This document shows, one piece after another, positions 35,245 to 46,695 of a DNA stretch of 64,000 nt. The DNA comes from an uncultured Eubacteriales bacterium (GTDB lineage Bacteria; Bacillota; Clostridia; Oscillospirales; Oscillospiraceae). How positions within the stretch are numbered: position 1 is the first letter of the stretch; each line of letters starts with the position of its first letter. The notes below the pieces were generated by a model. That model had not been told where the DNA came from, made no database searches, and saw only the letters and a program-made list of their open reading frames with translations. The stretch is from NCBI GenBank assembly GCA_900544975.1, contig UQXI01000004.1:1-64000 (forward strand), in the 5' to 3' direction. Made by a program: the position numbers and the translations under genes.

Positions 35245-35763
35245 ATGCGCCTTCTTTTCAAAATCGACACCAGAGATTACGACACAAATGGAAATGCCTT
35301 TACAAGACCTTCTGTGAGAAGCATCATCATCCGTGACGGAAAAGTCGGAATGGTACACAGCCAGAAGTATCATTACTATAAGTTCCCAGGCGGAGGAATC
35401 AAGTTTGGAGAATCACAGACTGAGACCTTGATCCGGGAGACGCGGGAAGAAGCGGGGCTTCTCATTATACCGGATTCCATTCGCGAATATGGGTATGTGT
35501 ATCGCATTCAAAAGGGAAAGCACGAAGCTGTGTTTGCCCAGGAGAATTATTACTACATCTGCGATGCTGCTTCTGAAGTGGTGCCGCAGCAGCTGGATGA
35601 CTATGAGGCGAAAGAACAGTTCACCTTGGAATTTGTGAGCCCCCAAACAGCCATTGCGGTGAACCGCAATGAGGAGCACGGCCCCACAGATCAGATTATG
35701 CTGGAGCGCGAAGCGCATGTTTTGGAACTGCTGATTCAGGATGGCCATCTGAAGAAGGACTGA
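35245..35763 (+). CDS. Nudix hydrolase
   Basis: A 172-residue protein with a complete Nudix box, GGGIKFGESQTET followed by LIRETREEAGL (about residues 50-72). It should hydrolyse a nucleoside diphosphate derivative; substrate not predictable. AAAGGAGATTAAT precedes the ATG. A strong terminator follows at 35785. Confidence 0.9.
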   Translation: MRLLFKIDTRDYDTNGNAFTRPSVRSIIIRDGKVGMVHSQKYHYYKFPGGGIKFGESQTETLIRETREEAGLLIIPDSIREYGYVYRIQKGKHEAVFAQENYYYICDAASEVVPQQLDDYEAKEQFTLEFVSPQTAIAVNRNEEHGPTDQIMLEREAHVLELLIQDGHLKKD

Positions 35764-35784
35764 CCGCTTTTGGGATTCAGAGAT

Positions 35785-35822
35785 CAAACGGGTAGAAAGC
35801 AATTGCTTTTTACCCGTTTTTT
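35785..35822 (+). terminator. Terminator of the Nudix gene
   Basis: AAACGGGTA...TACCCGTTT with an inner AAAGC/GCTTT stem, followed by TTTTTT. Confidence 0.85.
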
Positions 35823-35855
35823 CTGCATGCAGCGAAAGGGAAAACAGGGCGGATT

Positions 35856-35889
35856 AAAAGGAGGGTACCTCAAATGTGAGGTACCCTCC
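35856..35889 (-). terminator. Terminator of nifJ
   Basis: A 13-bp perfect stem GGAGGGTACCTCA/TGAGGTACCCTCC (35860-35872 with 35877-35889) and a four-base loop; on the minus strand TTTT follows. It starts 17 bases past the nifJ stop. Confidence 0.9.
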
Positions 35890-35905
35890 CTGTCATAGAG
35901 TGGGA

Positions 35906-39574
<3,669 letters not shown>

Positions 39575-39615
39575 AGTGAAATACCTCCTAAAAGTATTCA
39601 AATCGTGACGCATAT

Positions 39616-39644
39616 ATCATAGCACCAAATCCCCCGTTTGTAAA
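39616..39644 (-). promoter_or_regulatory. Promoter of nifJ
   Basis: TTTACA (39644-39639) and TATGAT (39621-39616) are 17 bases apart on the minus strand, about 42 bases before the TTG start. Confidence 0.75.
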
Positions 39645-39660
39645 TCGGAAAAATCTATGC

Positions 39661-39688
39661 TTCGGGAGGTTTTGCACAAATTCCCGAA
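39661..39688. promoter_or_regulatory. Inverted repeat between divergent nifJ and yifB promoters
   Basis: TTCGGGA (39661-39667) and TCCCGAA (39682-39688) are exact complements 14 bases apart, placed between the -35 boxes of the two divergent promoters. It could be an operator; no known regulator consensus is matched. Confidence 0.3.
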
Positions 39689-39714
39689 AAAGCCGCTTCT
39701 GCGCAAAGAAGGGT

Positions 39715-39743
39715 TTGTGTTTTTAGGACGGATGTTGTATGAT
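39715..39743 (+). promoter_or_regulatory. Promoter of yifB
   Basis: TTGTGT (39715-39720) and TATGAT (39738-39743) with 17 bases between, 33 bases before the GTG start. Confidence 0.5.
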
Positions 39744-39776
39744 ATGTGTAAATCAAGGCGAACATGAGGTGATATT

Positions 39777-41291
39777 GTGATTTGTTGTGTGCGCTCTCTT
39801 GGGCTGACCGGGGTGTCTGGATATACGGTGACGGCAGAGTGCTTCATTTCCAATGGACTTCCCGCATTTGAAATTGTGGGTCTGCCGGATGCAGCCGTCA
39901 AGGAGTCCAGAGAACGGGTGCGGGCAGCGGCGAAGAGCAGCGGCTTCCAATTTCCCGTGAGCCGCATTACGGTAAATCTGGCTCCGGCCGGGATGAAAAA
40001 AACGGGAACTCTATATGATCTGCCCATTCTTCTGGGCCTTCTGGCGGCGTCCAGGTTGGTGAAAGCGCCGGGGCGGGATCAGGCCTTTTTGGGAGAGCTG
40101 AGCCTGGAGGGGAAGCTGCGGCCGGTCTCTGGGGTACTGCCAATGGCCTTGGCTGCCAGAGAGGCGGGGATCCGCACCCTCTTTGTCCCGGCGGAAAATG
40201 CGGCAGAGGCCACCTTAGCCCGGGGGCCGGAGGTAATTCCGGTGTCCGCGGTGAAGGAGCTGGCGGAGCATTTGAATGGGGAACGGGCCATTGCCCCGGA
40301 ACCGCTCTGGACGCCTGGCGGCAGCGTTTCCGCCGGCCTGGACTTTCAGGATGTCAAGGGGCAGGAGAATGTGAAGCGGGCGCTGGAAATCGCCGCAGCC
40401 GGGGGGCACAATGTGCTCCTCATCGGTCCGCCAGGCTCCGGAAAGAGTATGCTCAGTAAGCGGCTGCCGTCCATTTTGCCGGATATGACCTGGGAGGAGT
40501 CTTTGGAGGTTTCCAAGGTCTATTCCGTTCTCGGTCTTCTGACCCGGCAGCAGCCCCTGGTGCAGCAGCGGCCTTTCCGTAGCCCCCATCACACCATCTC
40601 CTCTGCGGGGCTGGCTGGAGGCGGCTCCAATCCAAGGCCAGGGGAGATCTCCATGGCACACCAGGGGGTGCTGTTTCTGGATGAGCTGCCGGAGTTTAAA
40701 AAAGACACCCTGGACATGATGCGCCAGCCCCTGGAGGATGGCCAGGTCACCATCTCCCGGGTAAGCGGCGCCGTAACCTATCCCTCGGAGTTTATGCTGG
40801 TGTGCGCCATGAACCCCTGCAAATGCGGCTGGTATGGGGATCCGTCGGGCCGGTGTATCTGCTCCCAGGGGGCGGTGGAGGCTTATCAAAGCCGGATTTC
40901 CGGGCCGCTTCTGGACCGGATTGACCTGATTGTGGAAGTTCCGGCAGTACAGTATGAGGATCTCCGGCGGCAGGATCCGGCGGAGTCTTCCGAAGCCATT
41001 CGCCAGCGGGTCAACGCCGCCCGGAAGCTTCAGCATCAGCGCTTTCAGCAGGCGACGGTGCAGTGTAACGCCAGAATGACGCCTGCCCAGACGCAGCTCT
41101 TCTGTACCTTGGATGATGGCTGTGCCAACCTGATGCAGGCGGCGTTTCAGTCCATGGGGCTGACCGCCCGGAGCTACGACCGCATCCTCCGGGTGGCCCG
41201 CACCATTGCCGATCTGGACGGCAGCGCCGAAATTCAGCCCCAGCATTTGGCAGAGGCCATTCAGTACCGCACCAGTAGCTTGGGGGCATAG
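39777..41291 (+). CDS. yifB: YifB/ComM family Mg-chelatase-like AAA+ ATPase
   Basis: A 504-residue protein: N-terminal Lon-protease-like fold (about 1-165), AAA+ core with GPPGSGKSMLSKRLPSILP (Walker A) and GVLFLDELPEF (Walker B), a zinc-like CNPCKCG..C..C segment (MNPCKCGWYGDPSGRCIC) and the Mg_chelatase_C domain. ComM homologues are branch-migration helicases that aid recombination during transformation. The GTG start has GAGGTGATATT before it. Confidence 0.95.
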   Translation: MICCVRSLGLTGVSGYTVTAECFISNGLPAFEIVGLPDAAVKESRERVRAAAKSSGFQFPVSRITVNLAPAGMKKTGTLYDLPILLGLLAASRLVKAPGRDQAFLGELSLEGKLRPVSGVLPMALAAREAGIRTLFVPAENAAEATLARGPEVIPVSAVKELAEHLNGERAIAPEPLWTPGGSVSAGLDFQDVKGQENVKRALEIAAAGGHNVLLIGPPGSGKSMLSKRLPSILPDMTWEESLEVSKVYSVLGLLTRQQPLVQQRPFRSPHHTISSAGLAGGGSNPRPGEISMAHQGVLFLDELPEFKKDTLDMMRQPLEDGQVTISRVSGAVTYPSEFMLVCAMNPCKCGWYGDPSGRCICSQGAVEAYQSRISGPLLDRIDLIVEVPAVQYEDLRRQDPAESSEAIRQRVNAARKLQHQRFQQATVQCNARMTPAQTQLFCTLDDGCANLMQAAFQSMGLTARSYDRILRVARTIADLDGSAEIQPQHLAEAIQYRTSSLGA

Positions 41292-41447
41292 TACATCGGC
41301 AAAAGCTCCGCTTGCTTAAAAACAGATGTGCCACAATCCGAAACTGGTGGTGACCTCTCCATCTTCAAAGATGCCGGTAAGATTCGCAACTTTGTGAAAG
41401 AAGCCATAGCCTGGGGCGCCGCCACGGGTCTCCTGGACGGTAGATGA

Positions 41448-41906
41448 TACGCATTCGCACCAGATGGAGAAAACCGGAAGGCGTCTCCGCCGGGTAGACA
41501 CATGGGTCCGCCACTACAGTGAAGCAGCGAGATGGTGCAGGATATCCGGGCTCGTAGGGAATGGCCTTGGCCATTCCGCCTCGCAGGCAGCCAGTCCACC
41601 AGAAGATTCCCGTCCTTGCAATCCTTCCCCATCTGTGCGTAGGGGCGGGCCCATGTGTCCACCCATGGTGGGCAGTTTGAATTGGCTGAACGTGGGGAAC
41701 AAAGGGAATATGTTCCCAAAAAGTTCCATTTCCCCGTAAACCGAGGTGGTACGCATTCGCCTCGGATGGAGGAAAGCGGAAGGTGTTTCCGCTGGGCGGA
41801 CACATGGGTCCGCCCCTACGGTGAAATACCGAGGTAGTGCGGGATGTTTGCGGGGGGTGGTTTAATCGTGAGATGGTGTGTAGGGAATGGCCTTGGCCAT
41901 TCCGCC
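41448..41906. repeat. Cluster of palindromic intergenic repeats
   Basis: Two direct copies of a composite unit lie at 41448-41580 and 41750-41906. Each begins TACGCATTCGC, continues with a GGAAGG(C/T)GT(C/T)TCCGC segment and an imperfect palindrome around GACACATGGGTCCGCC, and ends with the palindrome GGAATGGCCTTGGCCATTCC (41558-41577 and 41884-41903). An inverted version of the ACATGGG core lies between them (41641-41665). Open frames across this block repeat the same amino acid strings and are artefacts of the repeat. Comparable units are scattered between genes in Oscillospiraceae; role unknown. The rest of 41292-41986 holds no gene. Confidence 0.8.
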
Positions 41907-41944
41907 CCCAGACAGTCAGGCAACCACTAGGCTGCCGTTCCTGC

Positions 41945-41981
41945 AAAACTGTCCCCCATGGTGGAACCCATGGAGGACAGT
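41945..41981 (-). terminator. Terminator of the dac-udg operon
   Basis: ACTGTCC...CCATGG on one side pairs with CCATGG..GGACAGT on the other (one mismatch, five-base loop); TTTTG follows on the minus strand, just past the glycosylase stop. Confidence 0.75.
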
Positions 41982-41986
41982 CTGGA

Positions 41987-42556
41987 TTACAGAGCGATAT
42001 TGGCCTGGAGCTCCTGGATCTTCCGTTGAATGCTCTTGAGGTCCCGGAAGGTTTCCGGCCGTTTGCTGGTGTCTCGGAGGAGGGCAGAAGGGTGGTAAAT
42101 GGCGGTCATCCAGACGCCCCGTTTTTCTACCCACTGGCCATGCTCCCGGGTGATGCGAAAATCGGAGCGAATCAGGCGCAGGGCGGCAATGCGGCCCAGG
42201 CAGACGATGATTTTGGGACGAATCAGGGCCACCTGGTTTCGAAGGTAGTCGATGCAGGCATCCTGCTCAATTTCCATAGGGTCCCGGTTTTTGGGAGGAC
42301 GGCACTTGACGATGTTGGCAATGTAGCAATTGTGCCGCCCCAGGTCAATGATGCACAGCATGTCGTCCAACAGGCGGCCTGCAGGGCCAACAAAAGGTTC
42401 TCCCTGTAGATCTTCCTGCTGGCCGGGGCCTTCGCCCACAAACATCACGTCAGCGTTTCTGGGGCCTACGCCAAAAACCACGTTGTGCCGGGTTTCGCAC
42501 AGGCCGCACCGGGTGCAGGCCTGGCAGGTTGCTTCCAGTTGAGGCCAATCCAGCAT
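41987..42556 (-). CDS. Type-4 uracil-DNA glycosylase
   Basis: A 189-residue protein with the family motif FVGEGPGQQEDLQGEPFVGPAG, the [4Fe-4S] cysteines (CTRCGLC near the start, CYIANIVKC, C in IIVCLGR) and the IYHPSALL segment. It removes uracil from DNA, starting base-excision repair. It begins three bases after the carboxypeptidase gene, an operon pairing with no obvious functional logic. Confidence 0.95.
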   Translation of the reverse strand: MLDWPQLEATCQACTRCGLCETRHNVVFGVGPRNADVMFVGEGPGQQEDLQGEPFVGPAGRLLDDMLCIIDLGRHNCYIANIVKCRPPKNRDPMEIEQDACIDYLRNQVALIRPKIIVCLGRIAALRLIRSDFRITREHGQWVEKRGVWMTAIYHPSALLRDTSKRPETFRDLKSIQRKIQELQANIAL

Positions 42557-42559
42557 AAA

Positions 42560-44056
42560 TCATTTCCCCCTATTCCGATTTTGCCGCCGTCTCCGGTTGC
42601 GCCGCCGGGTCCAGGCGGACCAGACCAGGAGCAGGAGGAAAATCCCCAGCAGAACAGCCAGGATGATGACTACAAATTGCCAGGGGCTCTGGGCAATCTC
42701 ATCTTTGACCTGCATCACGACCGCCCCAAGGGCGTTTCGCTCCACACCAGTCATGGTCACGAGATCCGTCTGCCCCACGCAGACAGAGCCGTAATATTTC
42801 TGAACGGTGCCCACAATTTGCCCGGCCTCCAGAGGTGCGTCCAGACCGGCCTCTGCCGTCAGCTGGTACTGAGTGTTGAGCAGACTTTCGTCATAGTCTT
42901 CTGGAAGCATGGTGGAGATGGATTCTGCCGGTGTCACCACCACAGACTGGGTGGCATGGGCCACAGGCAGCTGGGCAATGGGGGCCAGGGGAGAGAGGAC
43001 CTCCACAAACGTGAACGATTCAAACCCAAAATCCAGGGCTTCAGATGCGGATATGAAACTGCCGTAGTATATGGAATCGTCAGGGCCGGTGCTGCTGGCT
43101 CCCAGAACGATGCACAGATATCGCAGCTTTCCGGACTCTGCCACGCATGCGACACAGCGTCCAGCGGGGGTGGTGAATCCGGTTTTGCCGCCGATGACCC
43201 GGCTGTCGTAATAGTCGGCCGTAAACGAGGCGTCAATCAGATAATTGGTCGTAACCAGGACCCGCTCTTCATGAAGATTGGTGGCTGGGAGCGTATAGCG
43301 GTTGGTGGAGTAAATTTCCTGAAATTTCTCATATTCCAAAGCGGCCATCATGATTTTCGCCAGGTCTCGGGCTGTGGTGTAATGTTCATCGTCATGCAGG
43401 CCGTGGGCATTGGCGAAATGGGTGCCGGTGCAGCCCAACTCCATGGCTTTGGCATTCATCATCTCAACGAAAGCAGCTTCCGAGTCGGCGATGTGTTCTG
43501 CAATGACTGCGGCAGCGTCATTGCCGGACTCAATCATCAGACAGTATAGCAGCTGCTCCAAAGTGAAGGTCTCGCCGGCCATCAGACCGGAGCTGCTGCC
43601 GGAGGGATCCAAATCATGCAGTGCCTCTTCACTGACGGTAACGGTGTCGGTGAGAGTGCCATGCTCCAGCGCCAGCAGGCAGGTCATCACTTTGGTGAGG
43701 CTGGCCGGTTCTCTCCGTGTATCGATGTTCTTGGCGTACACCATGGTTTCAGAGTTCAACTCCAACAGGAGTAGGGCCTCTGCATCGAAGTCCAGCTGAT
43801 CCGGTCCGCCCAGGGCCCGGGGAGCGTCTACGCCGGCGTTGCTGTCCATATCCACATGGGAAGGCGCTGCTGTGGGAGCCGCCGTCTCGGTGGCTTCGGA
43901 CTCTGTCGGGGCAGATTCTGTGGGGGCAGTGTCTTCTGTAGCAGCTGTCTCGGATGGATCCGCCGCTGTCGCAGCGGCTGGAAGGCTCCACATTTGAAGC
44001 ACCCAAAACATTGCCAGAAAAACAGATAAAATTTTCAAAATTCTCACGTTCTTCAT
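42560..44056 (-). CDS. D-alanyl-D-alanine carboxypeptidase (DacF-like PBP)
   Basis: A 498-residue serine peptidase S11: signal peptide at the N-terminus, a Thr/Glu/Ala/Ser-rich linker (about residues 35-75), the catalytic domain with SLTK (SxxK), SGN and KTG motifs (EPASLTKV, MIESGNDA, GGKTGFT), a C-terminal domain, and a terminal transmembrane helix followed by RRRNRRRRQNR. It trims the stem pentapeptide of peptidoglycan outside the membrane. ATG 44056 is chosen because GGTGAT precedes it and a signal peptide follows; ATGs at 44062 and 44071 are alternatives. The long acidic linker is unusual. Confidence 0.9.
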   Translation of the reverse strand: MKNVRILKILSVFLAMFWVLQMWSLPAAATAADPSETAATEDTAPTESAPTESEATETAAPTAAPSHVDMDSNAGVDAPRALGGPDQLDFDAEALLLLELNSETMVYAKNIDTRREPASLTKVMTCLLALEHGTLTDTVTVSEEALHDLDPSGSSSGLMAGETFTLEQLLYCLMIESGNDAAAVIAEHIADSEAAFVEMMNAKAMELGCTGTHFANAHGLHDDEHYTTARDLAKIMMAALEYEKFQEIYSTNRYTLPATNLHEERVLVTTNYLIDASFTADYYDSRVIGGKTGFTTPAGRCVACVAESGKLRYLCIVLGASSTGPDDSIYYGSFISASEALDFGFESFTFVEVLSPLAPIAQLPVAHATQSVVVTPAESISTMLPEDYDESLLNTQYQLTAEAGLDAPLEAGQIVGTVQKYYGSVCVGQTDLVTMTGVERNALGAVVMQVKDEIAQSPWQFVVIILAVLLGIFLLLLVWSAWTRRRNRRRRQNRNRGK

Positions 44057-44086
44057 GTTCATCACCATCATATTCTCTGGAGTGGC

Positions 44087-44115
44087 TTGCCCACTGCGGC
44101 AAAATCGTGTATAAT
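44087..44115 (+). promoter_or_regulatory. Promoter of the ComEA-like/two-component operon
   Basis: TTGCCC (44087-44092) and TATAAT (44110-44115), 17 bases apart, about 80 bases upstream of the HhH gene. Confidence 0.7.
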
Positions 44116-44195
44116 GAAGCAAACAGCTGAAAGGTATGTCCTATTATATCAGCCTGTCAGCTGTGGTGTCAATGCATATTGGGGGGAATTTGCCC

Positions 44196-44588
44196 ATGGG
44201 GAAGGTGAAATTTCCTGCACTCCTGCTGGTCCTGACGGGGATCTTTGCCAGCTTTTTGGTGGGGTTGTTCGTTGGCCGGCGTACAGGCGGGAAAATCTTA
44301 TATATGGAGCAGGAACGCCCGTCCGTCTCCCAGGTGGGTCCCACAGAGGACGAGCCTGAATCGGTGACGGATTCTTCGCCGGCTGGGGAGGCGGAGCGGA
44401 TCAATATCAATACAGCCAGCGTGGAAGAACTCTCACAGCTCCCAGGAATTGGAGAGGTTCTGGCCCAACGCATTGTGGATTACCGAGAGACCAATGGGCC
44501 TTTTCGCTCACTGGACGAGCTCTGCGATGTAGAGGGAATTGGAGAAAAGCGGGTGGAAGGCCTGCGGGATTATGCAGTAGCGAGGTAA
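44196..44588 (+). CDS. ComEA-like helix-hairpin-helix protein
   Basis: A 130-residue protein with one N-terminal transmembrane helix (about residues 6-26), a charged linker, and a ComEA-type double HhH domain starting ININTASVEELSQLPGIGE (about 67-130). ComEA proteins bind DNA outside the membrane during uptake. This one lacks the SLBB domain of full-length ComEA, and comEC is not adjacent. ATG 44196 is set by GGGGGGAA upstream. It sits six bases before a response regulator gene, an uncommon partner. Confidence 0.85.
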   Translation: MGKVKFPALLLVLTGIFASFLVGLFVGRRTGGKILYMEQERPSVSQVGPTEDEPESVTDSSPAGEAERININTASVEELSQLPGIGEVLAQRIVDYRETNGPFRSLDELCDVEGIGEKRVEGLRDYAVAR

Positions 44589-44594
44589 TGATAC

Positions 44595-45278
44595 ATGAAA
44601 ATTGTAGTGGTAGATGATGAGGCCCTGCTGGTCAAGGGCATTCGCTTTAATTTGCAGAATGAAGGATATCAGGTGCTCACCGGCTCCAACGGCCTGGAGG
44701 CTGTGGAGCTCGCCCGGGATCCGGAGGTGGGTCTCATAATCTTGGATGTGATGATGCCAGAAATGGACGGCCTCGAAGCCTGTACTAAAATTCGAGAATT
44801 CTCCCAGGTCCCCATTATCATGCTGACGGCAAAGACAGAGGACATGGACAAGCTTATGGGGTTTGATCATGGAGCAGACGACTATCTCACCAAGCCCTTT
44901 AATATCCTGGAGCTGAAGGCCAGAATTCGTGCCCTTCTGCGCCGGGTGGGGAATCAGCAGAAGGAGCAGCAGCGGCGGAATTATCTCACCGGCGGCAGCA
45001 TCAAGCTGGACTTGGACGCCAGGAACGCCTATAAAAACGGCGAGCTGGCAGACTTAACAGCCAAGGAATTTGATGTAATTGAATTTCTAATGCGCAATCC
45101 CAACCGGGTCTACTCCCGGGAGGCGCTGCTGGATACCATCTGGGCTTACGAATACCGAAGCGATATCCGCACCGTGGACGTCCACATTCGTCGTCTGCGG
45201 GAGAAGCTGGAGGATCATCCGGCGCAGCCACAGCACATCTTAACGAAGTGGGGAGTGGGGTACTATTTTAAAGACTAG
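44595..45278 (+). CDS. OmpR/PhoB-type response regulator
   Basis: A 227-residue regulator: receiver domain with DDE near the N-terminus, phospho-acceptor Asp in LIILDVMMPEMDG (about residue 53), Thr in IIMLTAKTEDMDK and Lys in YLTKPF; C-terminal winged helix (about 130-227) ending ILTKWGVGYYFKD. The closest known types are WalR/YycF and MtrA. GAGGTAATG precedes the ATG. It forms an operon with the kinase and a GerMN lipoprotein. Confidence 0.95.
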   Translation: MKIVVVDDEALLVKGIRFNLQNEGYQVLTGSNGLEAVELARDPEVGLIILDVMMPEMDGLEACTKIREFSQVPIIMLTAKTEDMDKLMGFDHGADDYLTKPFNILELKARIRALLRRVGNQQKEQQRRNYLTGGSIKLDLDARNAYKNGELADLTAKEFDVIEFLMRNPNRVYSREALLDTIWAYEYRSDIRTVDVHIRRLREKLEDHPAQPQHILTKWGVGYYFKD

Positions 45279-45321
45279 GCGGTATGTCCAGCGCTTCAGC
45301 AGAACGCAGCTCCGGTATGCC

Positions 45322-46695
45322 ATGATGTACGTGGGGATTACTTCTGTGGTGCTGATCTTTTTGAACCTTTACGCTGCCACCACGATGAGAAACCTGGTGT
45401 TCCGCAGTAAGCGGGCTTCGTTGGAGGATAAGGTACAGATGGCTGCCTCGGCGTTTTCTGGTCTTCAGATGATTCAAGAGGAAAGTGCAGAGAAGATCAT
45501 GGACCAGTTGGGAAATCTAAATGCCACCCGTGTGTTGGTCACCGATGAATCCGGGTTGGTGTTTTACGACAGCCTGGGGGAGGACTCTGCCGTGGGCCAA
45601 TACGCCGTTCTGCCAGAGATTGTTCTGGCACTGGGGGGAAACGATGTGTTTTACTCCAGCTATTGGGGAGGACGTTTGGAGAGCAAAGCCGCAACCCCCA
45701 TTCTGTACACGGGGGGACTCATCGGAGCTGTGTATATGATGGAATATGATCTGGACCAGGGGGCATTGATTGCGGCGCTTCAGCAGAACATTTTCTGGAT
45801 CAGCGTGGTTCTGGAGGGAGCCGTGATTCTCTTTTCCCTGTTCTTTTCCCAGGCATTTTCCAGACGGATGCGGCGCATTTTTGCATCCATCCGCATCATC
45901 CGGGAGGGCGACTACTCCCATAAGATGCAGCTGCGGGGCCATGACGAGTTGGCAGTGCTCTCCAGTGAGTTCAATGCGCTTACAGAGCGGCTCCAGGCCT
46001 CGGAGCAGCGCAGGCGGCAGTTTGTCTCAGATGCTTCTCATGAACTTAAGACCCCGCTGACCTCCATCAAGCTGCTGTCTGACTCCATTCTACAAAATGA
46101 TATGGACCGGGAGACTGTCCGAGAGTTTGTGGAGGACATTGGCAACGAAGCAGACCGCCTGACCCGCATGTCTCAGAAGCTCCTCTCCCTGACCAAAATG
46201 GATGCGGGCAAGGAATCAGACCGGGAGGTGGCGGATATTTGGGAAACCACAGACCATGTGCTGCGTATGCTGGCTCCGGTGGCCCGTCTCAACCAGATTA
46301 CGCTCAAAAACAACACCCGCCCCGGGGCTACCATCTTGATGATTGAGGATGACCTGTATCAGATCCTGTTCAACCTGGTGGAAAATGGAATCAAGTACAA
46401 CCGTCCGGGGGGAGACCTGACGGTGGATTTGACCCGCCAGGAGGAGGACTGGATTTTGTCCGTCTCGGACACTGGAGTGGGTATTCCTCAGGAGTCCATC
46501 CCCTATATTTTTGACCGCTTTTATCGGGTGGACAAGGCCCGCTCCCGACAGGCAGGTGGAAGTGGCTTGGGCCTTTCCATTGTCCATGACATGGTTTTGC
46601 GAAATTATGGCGTGATTTCAGTTGCGCCGCGGCCGGAGGGGGGAACCTGCTTTACGGTTGTGTTTCCGGCATTTGATATGGAGGCGGATGTATGA
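45322..46695 (+). CDS. Sensor histidine kinase
   Basis: A 457-residue membrane kinase: helix 1 at the very N-terminus, an extracytoplasmic sensor (about 25-150), helix 2 (about 160-182), HAMP, HisKA with SHELKTPLTS, and HATPase with NLVENGIKYN, DTGVGIP and GGSGLGLSI. It should phosphorylate the regulator encoded just upstream. The start is weakly supported: ATG 45322/45325 have no clear Shine-Dalgarno, the frame is open back into the regulator gene, and no other start codon lies between. The 3' end overlaps the lipoprotein gene by four bases. Confidence 0.92.
   Translation: MMYVGITSVVLIFLNLYAATTMRNLVFRSKRASLEDKVQMAASAFSGLQMIQEESAEKIMDQLGNLNATRVLVTDESGLVFYDSLGEDSAVGQYAVLPEIVLALGGNDVFYSSYWGGRLESKAATPILYTGGLIGAVYMMEYDLDQGALIAALQQNIFWISVVLEGAVILFSLFFSQAFSRRMRRIFASIRIIREGDYSHKMQLRGHDELAVLSSEFNALTERLQASEQRRRQFVSDASHELKTPLTSIKLLSDSILQNDMDRETVREFVEDIGNEADRLTRMSQKLLSLTKMDAGKESDREVADIWETTDHVLRMLAPVARLNQITLKNNTRPGATILMIEDDLYQILFNLVENGIKYNRPGGDLTVDLTRQEEDWILSVSDTGVGIPQESIPYIFDRFYRVDKARSRQAGGSGLGLSIVHDMVLRNYGVISVAPRPEGGTCFTVVFPAFDMEADV

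Noticed and set aside
41261..41946. Several 180-190 codon minus-strand frames after yifB
   Set aside because: They translate the palindromic repeats, show the same strings twice (such as GNGQGHSL) and have no ribosome binding sites.
44196..44588. ComEA-like gene as part of a DNA-uptake cluster
   Set aside because: No comEC, comFA or pilus genes are adjacent, and yifB, although ComM-like, is a separate unit about 3 kb away. The cluster idea is not supported by the sequence.
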